Shown one piece after another: positions 44,337 to 56,839 of a DNA stretch of 64,000 nucleotides (position 1 is the first letter of the stretch; the number at the start of each line of letters is the position of its first letter). The DNA comes from Gamsiella multidivaricata (taxonomy: Eukaryota; Mortierellomycota; Mortierellomycetes; Mortierellales; Mortierellaceae). The stretch spans positions 1 to 64,000 of the forward strand of contig NW_026251734.1 in assembly GCF_025024155.1 (NCBI RefSeq). Direction: 5' to 3'. A program made the position numbers and the translations under genes. The notes under the pieces are model-generated. The model had not been told where the DNA came from and searched no databases. It saw nothing but the letters and a program-made list of their open reading frames with translations.

Positions 44337-45615
44337 TTAGTGCTGAGTACGCTCCGCAATCTTGAGAATATCAGAATGGATGCCAAAGGCAGTGACAGCA
44401 GCACCGGCTCCGGATCCCTGAATGATCAAGGGACTAGGGAAACGCTCTGTAGTGAAGGCAATGATGTTGTCGCTTCCCTTCAACGAGGCAAAGGGATGGT
44501 TGGCAGGGTATCTATTGTAGTCAATAATGTAGAATCGACATTATTAGAAGTCAACATTCCGTGACCGGATCACTGCGAAAAATAAAATAAAATAAAATAA
44601 GTTACCTGGCAAGGGTGACGCTGCTCTTTCCGTTCACAGGATCGACAAGTCCGACATAACGAAGGACCTGTTGGTTCTGAACGGCTTCCTGGTTCAACTT
44701 TTCAAAATGAGCGTCGAATTCGGGCAACTTTGACATGAAATCCTGGGGCGAGGCATTGCGGAGCAATTCGGGGACGATGTTCTCGACCTGAACAGTTTCC
44801 TGGGTCAGGTCCAGACCTGCGACGCGGCCCAGAATAATGACCTTGCGGGCTACGTCCATGCCGTTCAAATCGTCACGGGGATCGGGTTCCTAGTTGACAA
44901 ACAAACAATATGGAGTAGGAGTAAATAAAAAAGATGTCCATGTTGCCCATATCAAAATGGTGCGATTCTCTCGAGCATGCAGCAACGAAGGACTTACTGT
45001 GTATCCAAGCTCCTTGGCAACAGAGACGACTTCAGAGAATTTGACAGGCTTGGCTGAGGCATCAAGTGTGGAAAAATTGTTGAAGATGTAGGACAAGGTG
45101 CCGGAGAAAATACCCTCGATCTTGACGATTTTGTCGCCAGTGTTGACCAAATCGTTCAGAGTGTTGATGACAGGAAGACCAGCGCCAACGGTGGACTCAT
45201 GGTAGACAAGAGGCGATCCAGGTTGGCTACTCAACTCCTTGATCTTCTTGTACAGTGCCAAATCACCCGAGAATGCCTTCTTGTTGGGAGTCACCACATG
45301 GAATCCAGCCTCCAGCCAGGTTGGGTAGTAGGCCGCTACAGTCTCGTTCGAGGTGCAGTCCAAGACAACGGTGGGGTGAGAAGCCTTAGAGGCAGCCAAG
45401 GAGGCAGTGAAGGCATCGAGGGTAAAGGGCTTCGTGGCTCCACTTGCAGCCAACTCATCCTTCCAGGAGGCGGTCAAGGGTTGGGTCGAAGTAAGCATTT
45501 GGCGAGAGTTGGCGACGGCAATGACGGCGATCTTCTTGGACTGGGTGGCGAGCACCTGGCGAATGAACTCTGAGCCGACAAGGCCGACACCGACAATAGC
45601 AACGTTAACAACCAT
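44337..45615 (-). CDS. HOM6: Homoserine dehydrogenase
   Basis: The enzyme reduces aspartate semialdehyde to homoserine with NAD(P)H, leading to threonine and methionine. Exons are 45615-44998, 44889-44606 and 44511-44337, giving 358 residues, the yeast Hom6 size. The Rossmann motif GVGLVGSEF is at the N-terminus. Then come LDCTSNETVAAYYPTWLEAGFHVVTPNKKAFSG, YHESTVGAGLPVINTLNDL, the catalytic-region EGIFSGTLSYIFNNF, and EPDPRDDLNGMDVARKVIILGR across the first junction. The C-terminus is IQGSGAGAAVTAFGIHSDIL. There is no ACT domain, as in fungal enzymes of this type. Confidence 0.96.
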
Positions 45616-46259
45616 GGTAATAAGAGTGATTTAGTGGAGGAGACGGAGGAGAGGTGGAGAGAAGTGGAGTGGACGAGAAAGTATGGAAGGAAGAACGTGA
45701 GATAAGGTGAGCGGGGAAAAAAAAGAAAAAAAGAAAGAACTATGAATCATAGAATCATACGTGACTTGTAATGGTGCGACTCCAAGGACCCCGTCCGGCG
45801 GAAGGGCTGCAGGCTACCCCAGACGCGTCTTCGAAACGCGAAAAAAAAATCGAGCCAAACTACGGCTGTGCGACCGATTGCCCAGCCGCATCCGTTGCCT
45901 TCTTTCTGAAGCAATTGATCCTATTTCACACACACATAGCGCGCAACACCTGTTAAGGTCAATAGTAGCTATGACTGACAGGATATGACAATGCACTAGC
46001 GTCTATTGAACTGCCTACTTGCACCAAAATATCCATTGACTTATCGCTGAATCATTCAAGGTATGATATGTGTGTGTATCAATTGGCGGCACTATGGAGC
46101 TCGTGGTAGGGTTGCCCTGAGGATTCTTTGCCACCAATTTTGCGGAAGATGCTAAATTTAAACAAGGTACGAAAGCTTAAACGATTTCATCTCTTTTGCA
46201 ATTCTGCATCATTCCCATCATTCATCTCACACCAAACGACATCCCCCCTTTACTTCAAG
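45616..46259. other. Divergent intergenic region between HOM6 and GUP1
   Basis: This region carries promoters for both genes. Purine-rich sequence just right of HOM6 (45630-45740) is C/T-rich on the HOM6 strand. No gene was recognised, and I saw no clear Gcn4-type TGACTCA site. Confidence 0.55.
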
Positions 46260-48541
46260 ATGCCACAGGAGCATGAGCACCATCATTTACTCGACATCAA
46301 CTCTCGGCAGGATGACTCTCATCACAGCAGTAAGGACCACTCTGCATTCGTCGGACAGGCGGACACTGCACACAATCATCATGAACCCATCTCCACCAAT
46401 AAATACTCCAAGCGTGCACAAGACCGGACCACACAACCATCGCTCTGGAACACAAAGGAATTTTATTTCTATTACCTGGTTTTTGCATTCTGTATACCCT
46501 ACATGTTCCGGACTGCACATGAGGCCAGCTCAGGTACACCTTTCAGAAACAAGATCAATTGCTACTCTTTAAGCTACCAATCCTTAGAAGCAGTGGCTAA
46601 CTGAAACTCTCCCCTCATTGAATCAACTTCACTTGCCACGGAGAAATGATTTTCGTTTGTAGAGGACAACCCGAACTATGAAAAATACAAAGACCTGCTC
46701 TCAGATGGCTTCTTTGGCTACAAGGTGGTATGTAGGACAAGGAATTTTTAGTGCGGAAGCACACGATAGAAGCAAGCAGCGCTTTCTAACGCTCGATCAA
46801 ACGCTGCCCCTACTTCATGCAGGACAACAGCGATGGGCAGTACGCAGGGTTCCGCAACAACCTCCCAATATTAGTCGCCGTCGTCTGCATCTACATCCCA
46901 CTCAGCCATCTCTTCCGATCCATCTTTGTTCCCTCGACAATGGCGCTCAAGAACCCTCAGCAGCCACTATACCGAACCTATTTCTTTTTGAGCTTCTCCC
47001 TCATATATCTGTACTTTATGTATGGCAACAGTATTATCAAGATCGGGGCGATCGTCACTACGAACTATGTTATTGCCAAGATTGGAAGGGGCGCTAGATG
47101 GATGCCTGTGGCGACATGGGGCTTCAATCTGGCGGTCCTGTTTTTGAACGAGGGATATGGCGGATATAACTTTGCAGACCTTCATGATTCTCTTGCTTGG
47201 TTGGTAAGTCAAGGGCTAATGGAATGCTATTTTTCAGTGCTCAGTTGGCTTACCTGGCTTATCGATAACTGATACATACGTTCCTATTTCCGTATCTTTT
47301 GTGGTAGGATGAGAACAAAGGCATGAATAGGCGGTGGGATGTCAACTTTAACTTCACAATGCTGCGCCTTGTCTCCTTCAACCTCGACTACTTTTGGTCG
47401 TTCAACGCGCCTCGCGAGATTCTGATGGAAGACCGCGATAGGGCGCCTAATAATGACAAAGACCGTGTGTCGATTCCTGCCTTGGCAGAGGATTACTGCT
47501 TCATCTACTATCTTGCCTATGCGTTGTATGCGCCACTCTACATTGCCGGCCCCATTATGACCTTTAACGACTTTATCTCACAGGTATGTGCCGAATCATT
47601 GGCTGACAAGCTTTTTCTACAGGCCTATCGACGTGCGGATCAAATTGACATCGGCCCTAACGATCTGCACTAATAGTTGCGGTACCCGAAGACGATCCCG
47701 ATCAAGGCGCTAGGCATGTGGATAGGCCGCTTCATTTTTGCGCTCCTTATCATGGAGTTTACCAACCACTACATGTATATGGTTGCGATCAGCAAGCGCC
47801 AAGCCTGGGATGACGACCCCATCCTCCAGATCTGCATGATCGGCCTCTTTAATCTGGTGCTGATCTGGCTAAAGCTTTTAATTATCTGGAGGTTCTTCCG
47901 ACTATGGGCTTTGCTGGATGGAATCGAGGCGCCTGAGAACATGATCCGATGTGTGATCAACAACTATTCCGCCTTGGGCTTCTGGAGAAGCTGGCACAAA
48001 AGCTTCAATCTGTGGATCATCCGCTACGTCTATGTGCCCCTAGGAGGAACGCGCTACGCGATGTATAACATCTGGGTCGTGTTTACGTTTGTTGCGATCT
48101 GGCATGATATCCAACTGAGACTTCTCGCATGGGGCTGGCTCATTTCGCTGTTCATCCTGCCAGAGATCATTGCTGGACGCGTTTTTACCAAACAAAAGGT
48201 GAGACATATGCATTAAAATATATGGCGACTGATATTTTGCGATGGCGGCTAACCATGGATCATTTATTCCCTGTGCGTACTCTTAGTGGGGATCCTGGCC
48301 ATATTATCGCCACCTATGTGCGCTCGGAGCAGTGGGCAACATTCTGCTGATGATGATTGCCAATCTTGTCGGATTCTGTATAGGTCTGGAGGGTGTCAAG
48401 CACATGATCTTGGACTTGTTCGCATCTGTCCATGGCTGGATGACCATGCTAGGTTGCTGTGGGGCCATTTTTGTTTGCGCACAGATCCAGTTTGAGGTCC
48501 GTGAGGCTGAGAAGCGGCGAGGCATCTTTTTGAATTGTTAG
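46260..48541 (+). CDS. GUP1: MBOAT O-acyltransferase GUP1
   Basis: Gup1 is an ER membrane acyltransferase that remodels GPI anchors; it was first found through glycerol uptake. Exons are 46260-46533, 46663-46727, 46823-47203, 47308-47583, 47677-48198 and 48287-48541, giving 590 residues. [17 protein letters not shown] is the luminal motif typical of the family. The MBOAT core is visible as [27 protein letters not shown] sequence ([18 protein letters not shown]), [13 protein letters not shown] and the motif [27 protein letters not shown]. The invariant MBOAT His is in [16 protein letters not shown]. About ten membrane segments are present. The N-terminal 50 residues are His/Asp-rich ([19 protein letters not shown]), which is odd. 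A longer in-frame upstream ORF (from 46128) gives another possible start. Confidence 0.93.
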
Positions 48542-48764
48542 AAAACTACGCACCCATATCTTTTCTAGAATTACAGAGCAGTACAAATTGTTTTTACATC
48601 TGTTGCTATGAGTTTGCTAGTTTGCTTTTTTTTTTTACTTCTTAACGAGTGCTGTGGGTGTAATGTATAGGTGAATGTATGTATATCGAGCGCATAGATC
48701 AACGATTTCCTTTTGTCGGGTCCCTTGGGCTCGCGTTCGGCTGCTGAAAAAAGAGCTCCATCGC

Positions 48765-50388
48765 TTACTTTCCCTTGCCCTTCTTGGTCAGCCACTGGAG
48801 CGTGATATCGATGTTGACCTGATTCTTGGCAGAGATGGAATAACAGGATACCTCGCGGCTGGCGATCTGTTTCAAGTTCCTATCGTATTTCGCCATCAAA
48901 TTGAATAGAGAAAATGTCAAGAGCTGCGGCTATGCAAATGAAATACGATCAGCGCCGGCTTCCCCTAGTTTTCAACCTCCACTTACATGACTTCGATAAT
49001 CTGCTCGACCGTGAGTGCGCCAGGCAAATCATTCTTATTTCCGAGGACAAGAACGGGGATATTGGCCAGCTGAGGCTTGTCCAGTAAGTTACGGAGCTCT
49101 GTCCTGGCTGCGTCCAGCTTATCATGGTCTGCAGAATCGATGACAAACCTAAAGGCCGTTCAACAATGGAAATGTTAGCGTCAGAGTATCCTTGCTGCTA
49201 TCCGCAGCGCTTGTAAAAGTTCGTTGCCTCCTTGACTTGATGTTGTGTAACAGCAACGGGAAAACTAAAAAAACGCCAATCACACGCGAGAAAGTTTCTC
49301 GCTAAACACTTCCTCAATGTCATCATCTTGTCCCCCCTCCACACCTGCAAACGCAAGAGTCATTAGTGAGCTTACACTATGGCATTTACACCTCGGCAGT
49401 ATCTCTCCCACATGCTCCGGAACCTACAGAAAAGAAAACAGCGTTTGGTCAAAAAGAGAATTGGTCCATGAATATCAGCTCAAGACATTTACGAGGCGAA
49501 AGACCTAAGGAATGCCTACCTGGGCTGTCCACCGATATCCCACAGCTTCATTGTCACATTTCCCTTGGTGACCTTGCGCATATTGAAGCCCACTGTGGGG
49601 ATCATGTCTTCGGAATACTGTCCGGACTAGTTGTTATCGCAGAGCAGGACAGAGCAGAGAGAGTACAAAGCAGCTGTTAGGAAAGTGAGGTCGAAACTTT
49701 GCTTAGTTTAGCGTTGGAAATCTCCGCCATGAGAAACCTGAGTCGATTGAGCCGTTGATAGAAACAAAGTCCATGGGGAGACAAAGGAGCAGGCATAGTC
49801 ACGAGCATGCAGTCTCCGACCCTTATCCTTCGGCTGTTCCCCCCTGTTGATGACTATTGTTCCGCATCATTCCCCCCCCCCCTCCCCTGAATGCTGCTGT
49901 TTTTTTGTCCACGAAGTGTATGACATCGACGGTTGAGGTTGTGTCTATTATCCATGGATGGCCATTGCGACGTTGAGCCCTATCCTTGTTTACTGTTGAC
50001 GTCCTGGGAGAGCTCTTTTGGTTCCATTCTGCCAATTCTGCTCTCTGCGTCCTATGTAGTCCAAAAAACGGACACAAAGCTTCCTTTCAAGGCCAAACAA
50101 CAAAGAACAATAGCTCATGATACTTACAGCAATGACATTGACCAAAGTTGTCTTGCCGCTGTTTTGCAATCCGACCAGTGTCAACTCCATCTCGGTCTGT
50201 GGGCGATGCAAAGTAGTGCGAAGAACTAGTTAGCGCTGCTTGAAGTGTGGCACACATATACATATATCGTAGCGAAGTCGAAAGTCGCGACGGAAGAGAA
50301 AATGGTGTGATAACAGTGGCGGGGGTTGGCGTACCTTGAAAAAGAGGCCACGAAGCCAGTCGAGGAGGGACTGAATGAAGGACGCCAT
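48765..50388 (-). CDS. ARL8: ARL8 small GTPase
   Basis: Arl8 is a lysosome/vacuole Arf-like GTPase linking the organelle to kinesin, HOPS and other effectors. Six exons are 50388-50335, 50196-50128, 49626-49520, 49423-49376, 49148-48987 and 48879-48765, giving 184 residues. The P-loop is GLQNSGKTT, switch 1 is [21 protein letters not shown], switch 2 starts [25 protein letters not shown]4 is NKNDLP and G5 is SISAKNQ, then NIDITLQWL. The N-terminal helix [18 protein letters not shown] lacks Gly2, so it is not myristoylated; Arl8 proteins are N-acetylated instead. Identity with the animal sequence is very high over switch regions. Confidence 0.96.
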
Positions 50389-51496
50389 GGCAAAAGAAAT
50401 GCAGTCGATCCTTCCTTGGACAGCTGTAGTGTTAGTGTGAAAAGTGTGTTTTGAGAGTAAGTTGCCGCGGGTGGTGGTGGTGTGATGAATAAGAGGAAGA
50501 GAGGGAGGAGAGAAGGGATGATGGTCCGATGGAACTGATGTTCAGCTTGAAGGAAGGGAGGAAGGGCTGGGAAGTGGAGTGGAGGTGAGCACAAAGGAGA
50601 AAAAAAAAGTGACAAAGAAAAAGAAAAAGGAGGGAGTGGGTAGAATCCTTTCCCAAAATGTGCTTGACTTGACCTTGTGCAAGAAAACAAAGAAAAAAGA
50701 GCATATGCAATAAACCGCTCCCGTGGGACAAAGCAGTGAGGGCCATTTCAACTCCTCCCAACCCAATTGGTATAATGGTACAACAGTCATCGCATGGATA
50801 GCTGTATTCTGCCTGCAATGCTGCGTCCTTTGGACTCGACGTAGTAACGACGATGGACTCTTCACAGTATTCATCGAAGATAAGCTGTGCCGCGCTCCCA
50901 GTCTGTGTCAACATGATAGTTAATTCTATTCTGTGGCCTGCGAAGCACACAACAACATTTTACACCATCTCTGATCCACGCCCTCTTTGTGTATCGATTT
51001 GCGTAATGGCAAAGGAGTAGAAGAGGTATAGATCGTGTAGATCATACTGCATTGTAGAAAGATGCGAATAGATCATAGATGGATTCGACAATACCATAAC
51101 AATGTTTACTACCGCATAGGTCCCCCATTGAAGGCCAAACGCGTCAAACGAGCCGCATTTGTTTCTTCAGCTTTCAGTTTAGAGACGCATTCGAATATGC
51201 GCAACTGAGATACTGATATCTCTTGCCCAAGCAGCCCATATGAAGATGGAGCCCTATCATAGACGCGTCGCGTATCATTTTTCAGAAACGCGCTTGATGT
51301 GACTTTCCATATTTATTTTGTTGTCTCAAAGCGCCGTTGCCACCAACTTGATACAGAGTGCTTCTTTACAGCACAGAACCAACAACTTCTTCACTCCCAC
51401 ACCAAAACTAGTCTACTACAAGAGGACGCTGAAAAAAGTCTTCCTGGACAAGGCTGACTACGGAACCAGACATTCACCGGCTTGGACGGCATCAGC
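50389..51496. other. Divergent intergenic region between ARL8 and the SLD7-like gene
   Basis: Purine-rich plus-strand sequence (50480-50640) gives a C/T-rich leader for ARL8. Two ACGCGT boxes lie on the right side, at 51139 and 51263, with ACGCGC at about 51288. No gene was recognised; a D-loop-like GGTATAATGG near 50768 is not part of a tRNA. Confidence 0.55.
51139..51268. promoter_or_regulatory. Pair of ACGCGT (MCB-like) boxes upstream of the SLD7-like gene
   Basis: ACGCGT occurs at 51139-51144 and 51263-51268, about 355 and 230 bp before the predicted start. This fits G1/S expression of a replication gene, but the hexamer also occurs by chance about once per 4 kb. Confidence 0.35.
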
Positions 51497-54110
51497 ATGG
51501 AGCATCAAGATGAACCACCAAGCACAGTTATTCGCCAACAAGAATATTTCGACGAGGAGAACCCTTTTTCATTCAGAAAGAAGAAACCCTCCAACAAGCG
51601 CCTTTTCACATCGCTAAACCACCGATTTCCAGTGCCTGAGAGTGATGATCGACTAGCACCATCTTCATTCAAGCAACCACAACATGAACCGTCATTGACG
51701 GAGATATCTGAAGGAGCACAGGAAATTGTCTCATCTGACAATGCTCCCCCGTCTTCGTCGCCAACAAACGCTGCCTCGCTACAGGAAGACTATTTTGCGA
51801 GCGCAGGACCTAACGTCCGTGAGAGCGAAGAGATGGATGCAACACCGGCTTGGGAACTTGTCTGGAAGGGCTCCTGGATATTACCGTCGTTTGAACCCGT
51901 CACTTCAGCAACATCCTTATCATCATCCTCTAGAAGAACACCTGGATTCCTAAAGAAAGCCAGCTTGGATAACCGACAGCAGATTGTATTCCAAGGACGA
52001 GATGGGACAAAGCTAAAGCCAAATGTCACTGAGCTTCCGGACATTACATTCGCCATGCCCAAGTCTCAACACGCGTCCGATATATCAGATTCAACGCCGT
52101 CGATTTTAGAGGAGAAGCAGATGATGAAGGAGAACACAGAGATGCATGTTATCGCCAAGATCAGCCTGAGCAACTTTCCATTCTCGCTACTAATGCCCGG
52201 GTGCCCAGAACCATGCCGTGTGTATGTGCAGACGTATCCGACATTGATATGTTTTACTCCGCAAGATTCAATTCATAAAGCACTAATCCTGTCGCTTTTA
52301 CTCTTCCATTTGTAGATTCGTTTCTCCGGAGAGCAAGACCTCTGCCCAATTCCTGAGTGAAATATTTGATCGCGATGACATTGTAGGTGGCAAGGGATTG
52401 TGGTAGAAACTGATGTTGTCTTGTTCGGCCCAACGCTGACACCAGACCCATGGCTAATATATATTTCACTTATCAGATGGACATGGAAATGCGCTACTGT
52501 GAAAACGATGGGCAGGCTGTAGGACAGATCGGACTGCTACTGAGGCTTGCTTCCAAGTCAGGTTCAAACACGAAGAGGAAAGGCATGCTATCAAACCTTG
52601 CAAAGCAAGACGATAATCCTTTTTTGCAACCATCTACTCAGGAAGAAGCGTCTGGTGTCTCAAAGACCGCGACAGGTAAGCGCTTTTTGCTGGTAATATT
52701 TCGCTCTTTTGTCAATGCCTTGTTTGACCGCACTCACGCCAATGGATTGCTTGCATAGACACTTGCGACGATCATAGGCGAAAGATATACCAGGAAACAT
52801 CAATGTTCTTGGTTTATGGGGTACTTGTGGATAATGATCAGGAACAGGACAGCCTGGAGAGTAATGGGCGCCTCCGCACCATGTGCTTTTACGCATACCC
52901 ACTCGTGGATCATGAAAAGTTTTTGGAAGTGGTGCTGCTGAATGTCCGCTCGTTGGATCGCCTGAAGCAGGAGGCGGAAGACGTACAGTTGGACCATCAC
53001 ACGTTATCGGAAGATCCCGAGACATATATTCAGTATGAAGACCCAGTTAAGAACAGCATCATGAACGGATGCGACAACGAGCAGGAGACTGGATATGAAT
53101 CCGACTGGGTCTCTGCTTTCGACATGGAGGTTGACAAAGGTACTGCTATCAAGCTGTGTATTCTATGTTTGATGCAACATATTCACCTGGTACGCCCTAG
53201 CTCGCAGACCATACTTATCCATACTTTATGAACTTTAGATGGATCCTCGCAACAGGACACCGAACTACTGATGGCTCTCGAGCGGAGCAAATCTTGGTCG
53301 CCATATACAGTTTTACCACCTCCCAATACTTCATTGCTTTCTGGAGCGCCCTCGAACCCTAAAGACATCCCGAGTGACAGGATTTTGTCGCGCTCGCAGA
53401 CACTGGATAGAGTAGGCGTTACGAGCAAGGACAGCTCTGCCCGATCGTTGAATGCCCTTGCGCGGCATCGGAGCATGGACTCTGCCGCTGGGAGCAAGCT
53501 GCAATTGGCTACCATATCACGTACCCTCAGCAGCAGTACTACACCAAAAGCGCCTAGAAAAGGTATCCGCCACTTGAAGAGTCCCTCCCGGGCCCCACAG
53601 CAACCATTGGATCTCACGACAGAAGGTCTCAGGAGGAAGCTACTTGGGCCTGAATCTATACGTGCAGAATTGCCTTCGACGAATACCACGCTACCATCAT
53701 CCTCGCCATCCTTATCCTCGTCAAGCACAAAGTCGATTGAGGCTCGCAATAAAGCAGTAAGTACCGTTGCACGTTTGATGCACGCGATGTTGACTCAGAC
53801 ACTAAATGGCGCAAACCATTTCCTCCTATCGTGAATAGACTGTCAAGGGTCTCACTATATCGACACTGTCCATTATCAACATCACGCCAGACCATGAAGA
53901 CTTCAAAGAATGCGCTGCGAATCTTTACAGGAGTGTTACTTTTGCCATGGTAGGATGAAAGAGAGATGTGTAACGCGTCCATGTCATTTGGCACTAGTTT
54001 AATCCTAATTTGCTATTACAAACCCTGAATAGCGCAAGGACATTGGCACGCGACGGTATCATTTAGAAGAATTGGAACGATTGATGAACAGACACGCAGC
54101 TTTACTCTAG
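51497..54110 (+). CDS. SLD7/MTBP-like replication initiation protein (candidate)
   Basis: In yeast Sld7 binds Sld3 and helps load Cdc45 at origins; MTBP is its animal counterpart. Seven exons join in phase: 51497-52221, 52316-52382, 52477-52675, 52759-53139, 53239-53756, 53839-53949 and 54033-54110, giving 692 residues. The N-terminal half has a beta-rich region starting WELVWKGSWILPSF and ending ISLSNFPFSLLMPGCPEPCRVFVSPESKTSAQFLSEIF. The middle is disordered and Ser/Pro-rich. The C-terminal 65 residues (NKATVKGLTISTLSIINIT, then DHEDFKECAANLYRSVTFAMRKDI and a helix) resemble the Sld7 C-terminal domain, including the closing Arg-Lys before the last helix. I assign it by that resemblance and by layout. 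The start is the first Met in a long frame; an upstream exon is possible. Confidence 0.55.
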
Positions 54111-54238
54111 GTGAAATACGAAGCTGGGGACCTGCCGCCAGTACTATTAAGAATTTCCACATGTATATTATGCTGTAAAAAATATCCCATCCTCGTGATA
54201 CTGGAATAAACCTTCCAGGAGTCCTCATGCCATGTAGT

Positions 54239-56839
54239 CTATTTGGCCTTGAACAGCTTGCTCGAACTTTTTGAGATGGTTCCACTGCGCGCCAGGGTCA
54301 CAACCTCATCGAGCTCGCGCTGCTCGGCCTCGATCACGGCGCGATACTGTTCCAGCTCTGCGACCATCTCAGCCTTCTTCGCATTCAGCTTCTCCTCGCG
54401 CTCACGCAACTCGGCCTCCTTGTCCTTGACCTTTTGAACAAACATCTGGCGGATCTCTTCTTCCTTGCGCGCCATGTCCTCTTTGTTCTTTTGCTTGGTG
54501 CCCTCGATCTGGAAGTCAAATGTATCATCACACTCCAAGATTGAGACTGGACGGCCCTTGGCGCGAAGGGCATCTCCGCGGTGCCTATGATAATGAACAC
54601 TGTGGGTGGTCTCAACCAGATCGTGCAGGCAGGTCGACATGAGCAGCTCTCTCAAGTAGACAAAGTCGGAATGTTCCGCGTTTTCAACTATGCAAACCAA
54701 GAGTGTTTCATAGCGGTCAGTGTCAGTGCTGTTGTCGATCTGGTAATGGACATAATAACAAACTCAATACGTTTCTTTCTGGATATGCAATAGTCCATGA
54801 CGCAGGCTTCACGACCTCTTACCTTCAACCACGCCCCAGCGATATGTCCTGCAGCGCACCCTTCTGCCACCAACATCCGTCATACTATCGCTTCCAATGA
54901 CAGAGAATGGAATGTGTTGCTATTCAGATCAAAGGAAAAAAACATAGGCATTTGAATTAGTACTCCTGCAAAATGCTCCCTTATGTGCATACATATAATA
55001 ATAAAAAAACATCCTGCTCATTTCTGTGCTCTGCTTTTGCTCTTCATACAAGGAGATCTTCGGCGCCGTCAACTTCGTCCTGATAGGAGGAAGGAAATGT
55101 CTTGATACGGTGGTATTCCAAGTCACGCAACAAGATGGCCTTGAACGACACCTTTTCCTCGACCGTCATGGTATCCGCCTTAGCGATGACAGGGATCACA
55201 TTGACCTTTGCTGAGAGAGACTTCAGAGCCTTAGCATCGAGTTCCTTCAGGCTAGGATTATATGAGGTGGTAGTGATGATGGTGAGCCCATCAAGGTACC
55301 ATGGTTGTTTGTTAGAGTCTTCTGCACGCTCGAGCATTGTTATTTTTTGTTTATCTTGTCAAACGTATCTTGAGGAATGTAGCTAATAGCTTAATGAGAT
55401 GACAAGGTTGTAGCTTACCCATGGCCATTCGGGGCGATAAAGTACAGTACGGCGTGGATTCGAGTATCGGGGATTGTCTGTCGGAATCCAGGGTGACGCT
55501 CAGCGGTCATATACTCCTCGAACTGGCGGTCGATATACTCCATGATGGGTTCGACACTGCATAGTCATGAATAGGACAATAGAGAGAAGACCAATGCATT
55601 AGGAGAAATATGATGAGATTAGCAGCCTGGCTGTCGAACATAAAAAGAAAAGAAAGAGATTGCTCTCATCACAAAGTGAACAAAAAAAGAAAAGCGAGCT
55701 GGCCCGCCTTTTTTTTTTTTTGTTTTTTGCTCATAAAAAAAACGCAGTTGAAGCAATGTAAATATAGGCATGGCCAGCAGGCATATATAGAGAGCTAGAC
55801 AGCAAAGATAGAGAGATGCTTGCAGTATACCATCAATGCTCAGTTAAAAAAATGGTAAAATGCGGGTGGACCGACATACTTGTGCTCACGGTTCATTTGG
55901 TCTCCGAATCCTGGAGTGTCGACGATGCAGAGGTTCAAAAGGACCCCGTCCTCAATCAGCTCTAATGAATGCAACACGGAGTGCTTTACGTTAGTAATGG
56001 TCCCAAACGAGGAACGGAAGGTTTCTTGCGGCAGATCGCAAGTAATTTGATTCAGCAGTAACGACGAAGCAAGTACCGTAGTGCGAGGGCTGAATCTGTA
56101 CCGTCTGTGTATGCTGTGGGTTTCTGGGCAGGATCTCCTCTTTAAGGTCCGAGTTGAAAAGGGTGTTCATGAAAGTAGTCTTTCCCAAACCACTCTCGCC
56201 TACATAATGATGAGGAGAGGGCCGAGTCGCCAGCCCGGAAGGAGCACATGTTAGCAAGGGGATGGAAAGGGAGGTGGTACAAAGCACCGTCAAAATAGAT
56301 GCAGCAAACACGTTAGACCCGACTCTAAACTTCATGGAATTAGAATAAACCCCTATCCTTACCAACGACCATCAGATTCAGTCCGAAGGAGGCACGCTTC
56401 ACCTTTGCGAAACGTTGATTCGGGAGAGATTCAAGCCCGAGGGGATGACTTAGCTCTAGGGGCCTTGGCTCGGCGTGCTTCCATGGACCAGGGTCGGGGA
56501 ACTGGCCACTAATGAAACCCAAAATATACAAGAAAGAATAAAGGGTCAGCGGGAAGGGTGTGTTGTAGGAGGCAATTGAACGAGAGAGAGGAATCGCATG
56601 CTGGCCGAATGAATGGTACACAATTACTCCTTACTTGTGCTGGTGGGCAAATTCCTGTTGGGGAGAAGGATGCGAGATATGGCGAAAAGCAGTGGGAGCA
56701 AGTGTTAAAGACAAGTGTTAGCGAGGATTAGGCGACTACTGCACACAGTGCGCGAACAAAGCAAGGAAGCGATGGTCGACAGGACCGCTTCAACGATAAG
56801 TTGATAAGGGCGGTCCTGGGGGGCGCTTACAAGAGGCAT
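54239..56839 (-). CDS. Septin GTPase
   Basis: Septins form filaments at the bud neck, septum and hyphal branch sites. Nine exons are 56839-56831, 56654-56635, 56508-56363, 56199-56077, 55961-55880, 55556-55419, 55251-55050, 54919-54823 and 54687-54239, giving 421 residues. The first exon codes only MPL. The P-loop is GESGLGKTTFMNTLF, G3 is DTPGFGD and G4 is AKAD. The septin-unique element includes PFSVIGSD, RRVRCRTYRWGVVEVEN, SDFVYLRELLMSTCLHDLVETTHSVHY. The C-terminal 100 residues form a charged coiled coil (KNKEDMARKEEEIRQMF, then repeated E/K/R heptads), as in Cdc3, Cdc11 or Cdc12 types. Which orthologue group it belongs to was not determined. Confidence 0.93.

Noticed and set aside
50755..50830. 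tRNA-like sequence with GGTATAATGG resembling a D-arm
   Set aside because: No T-arm GTTCRANNC box at the right distance and no acceptor stem.
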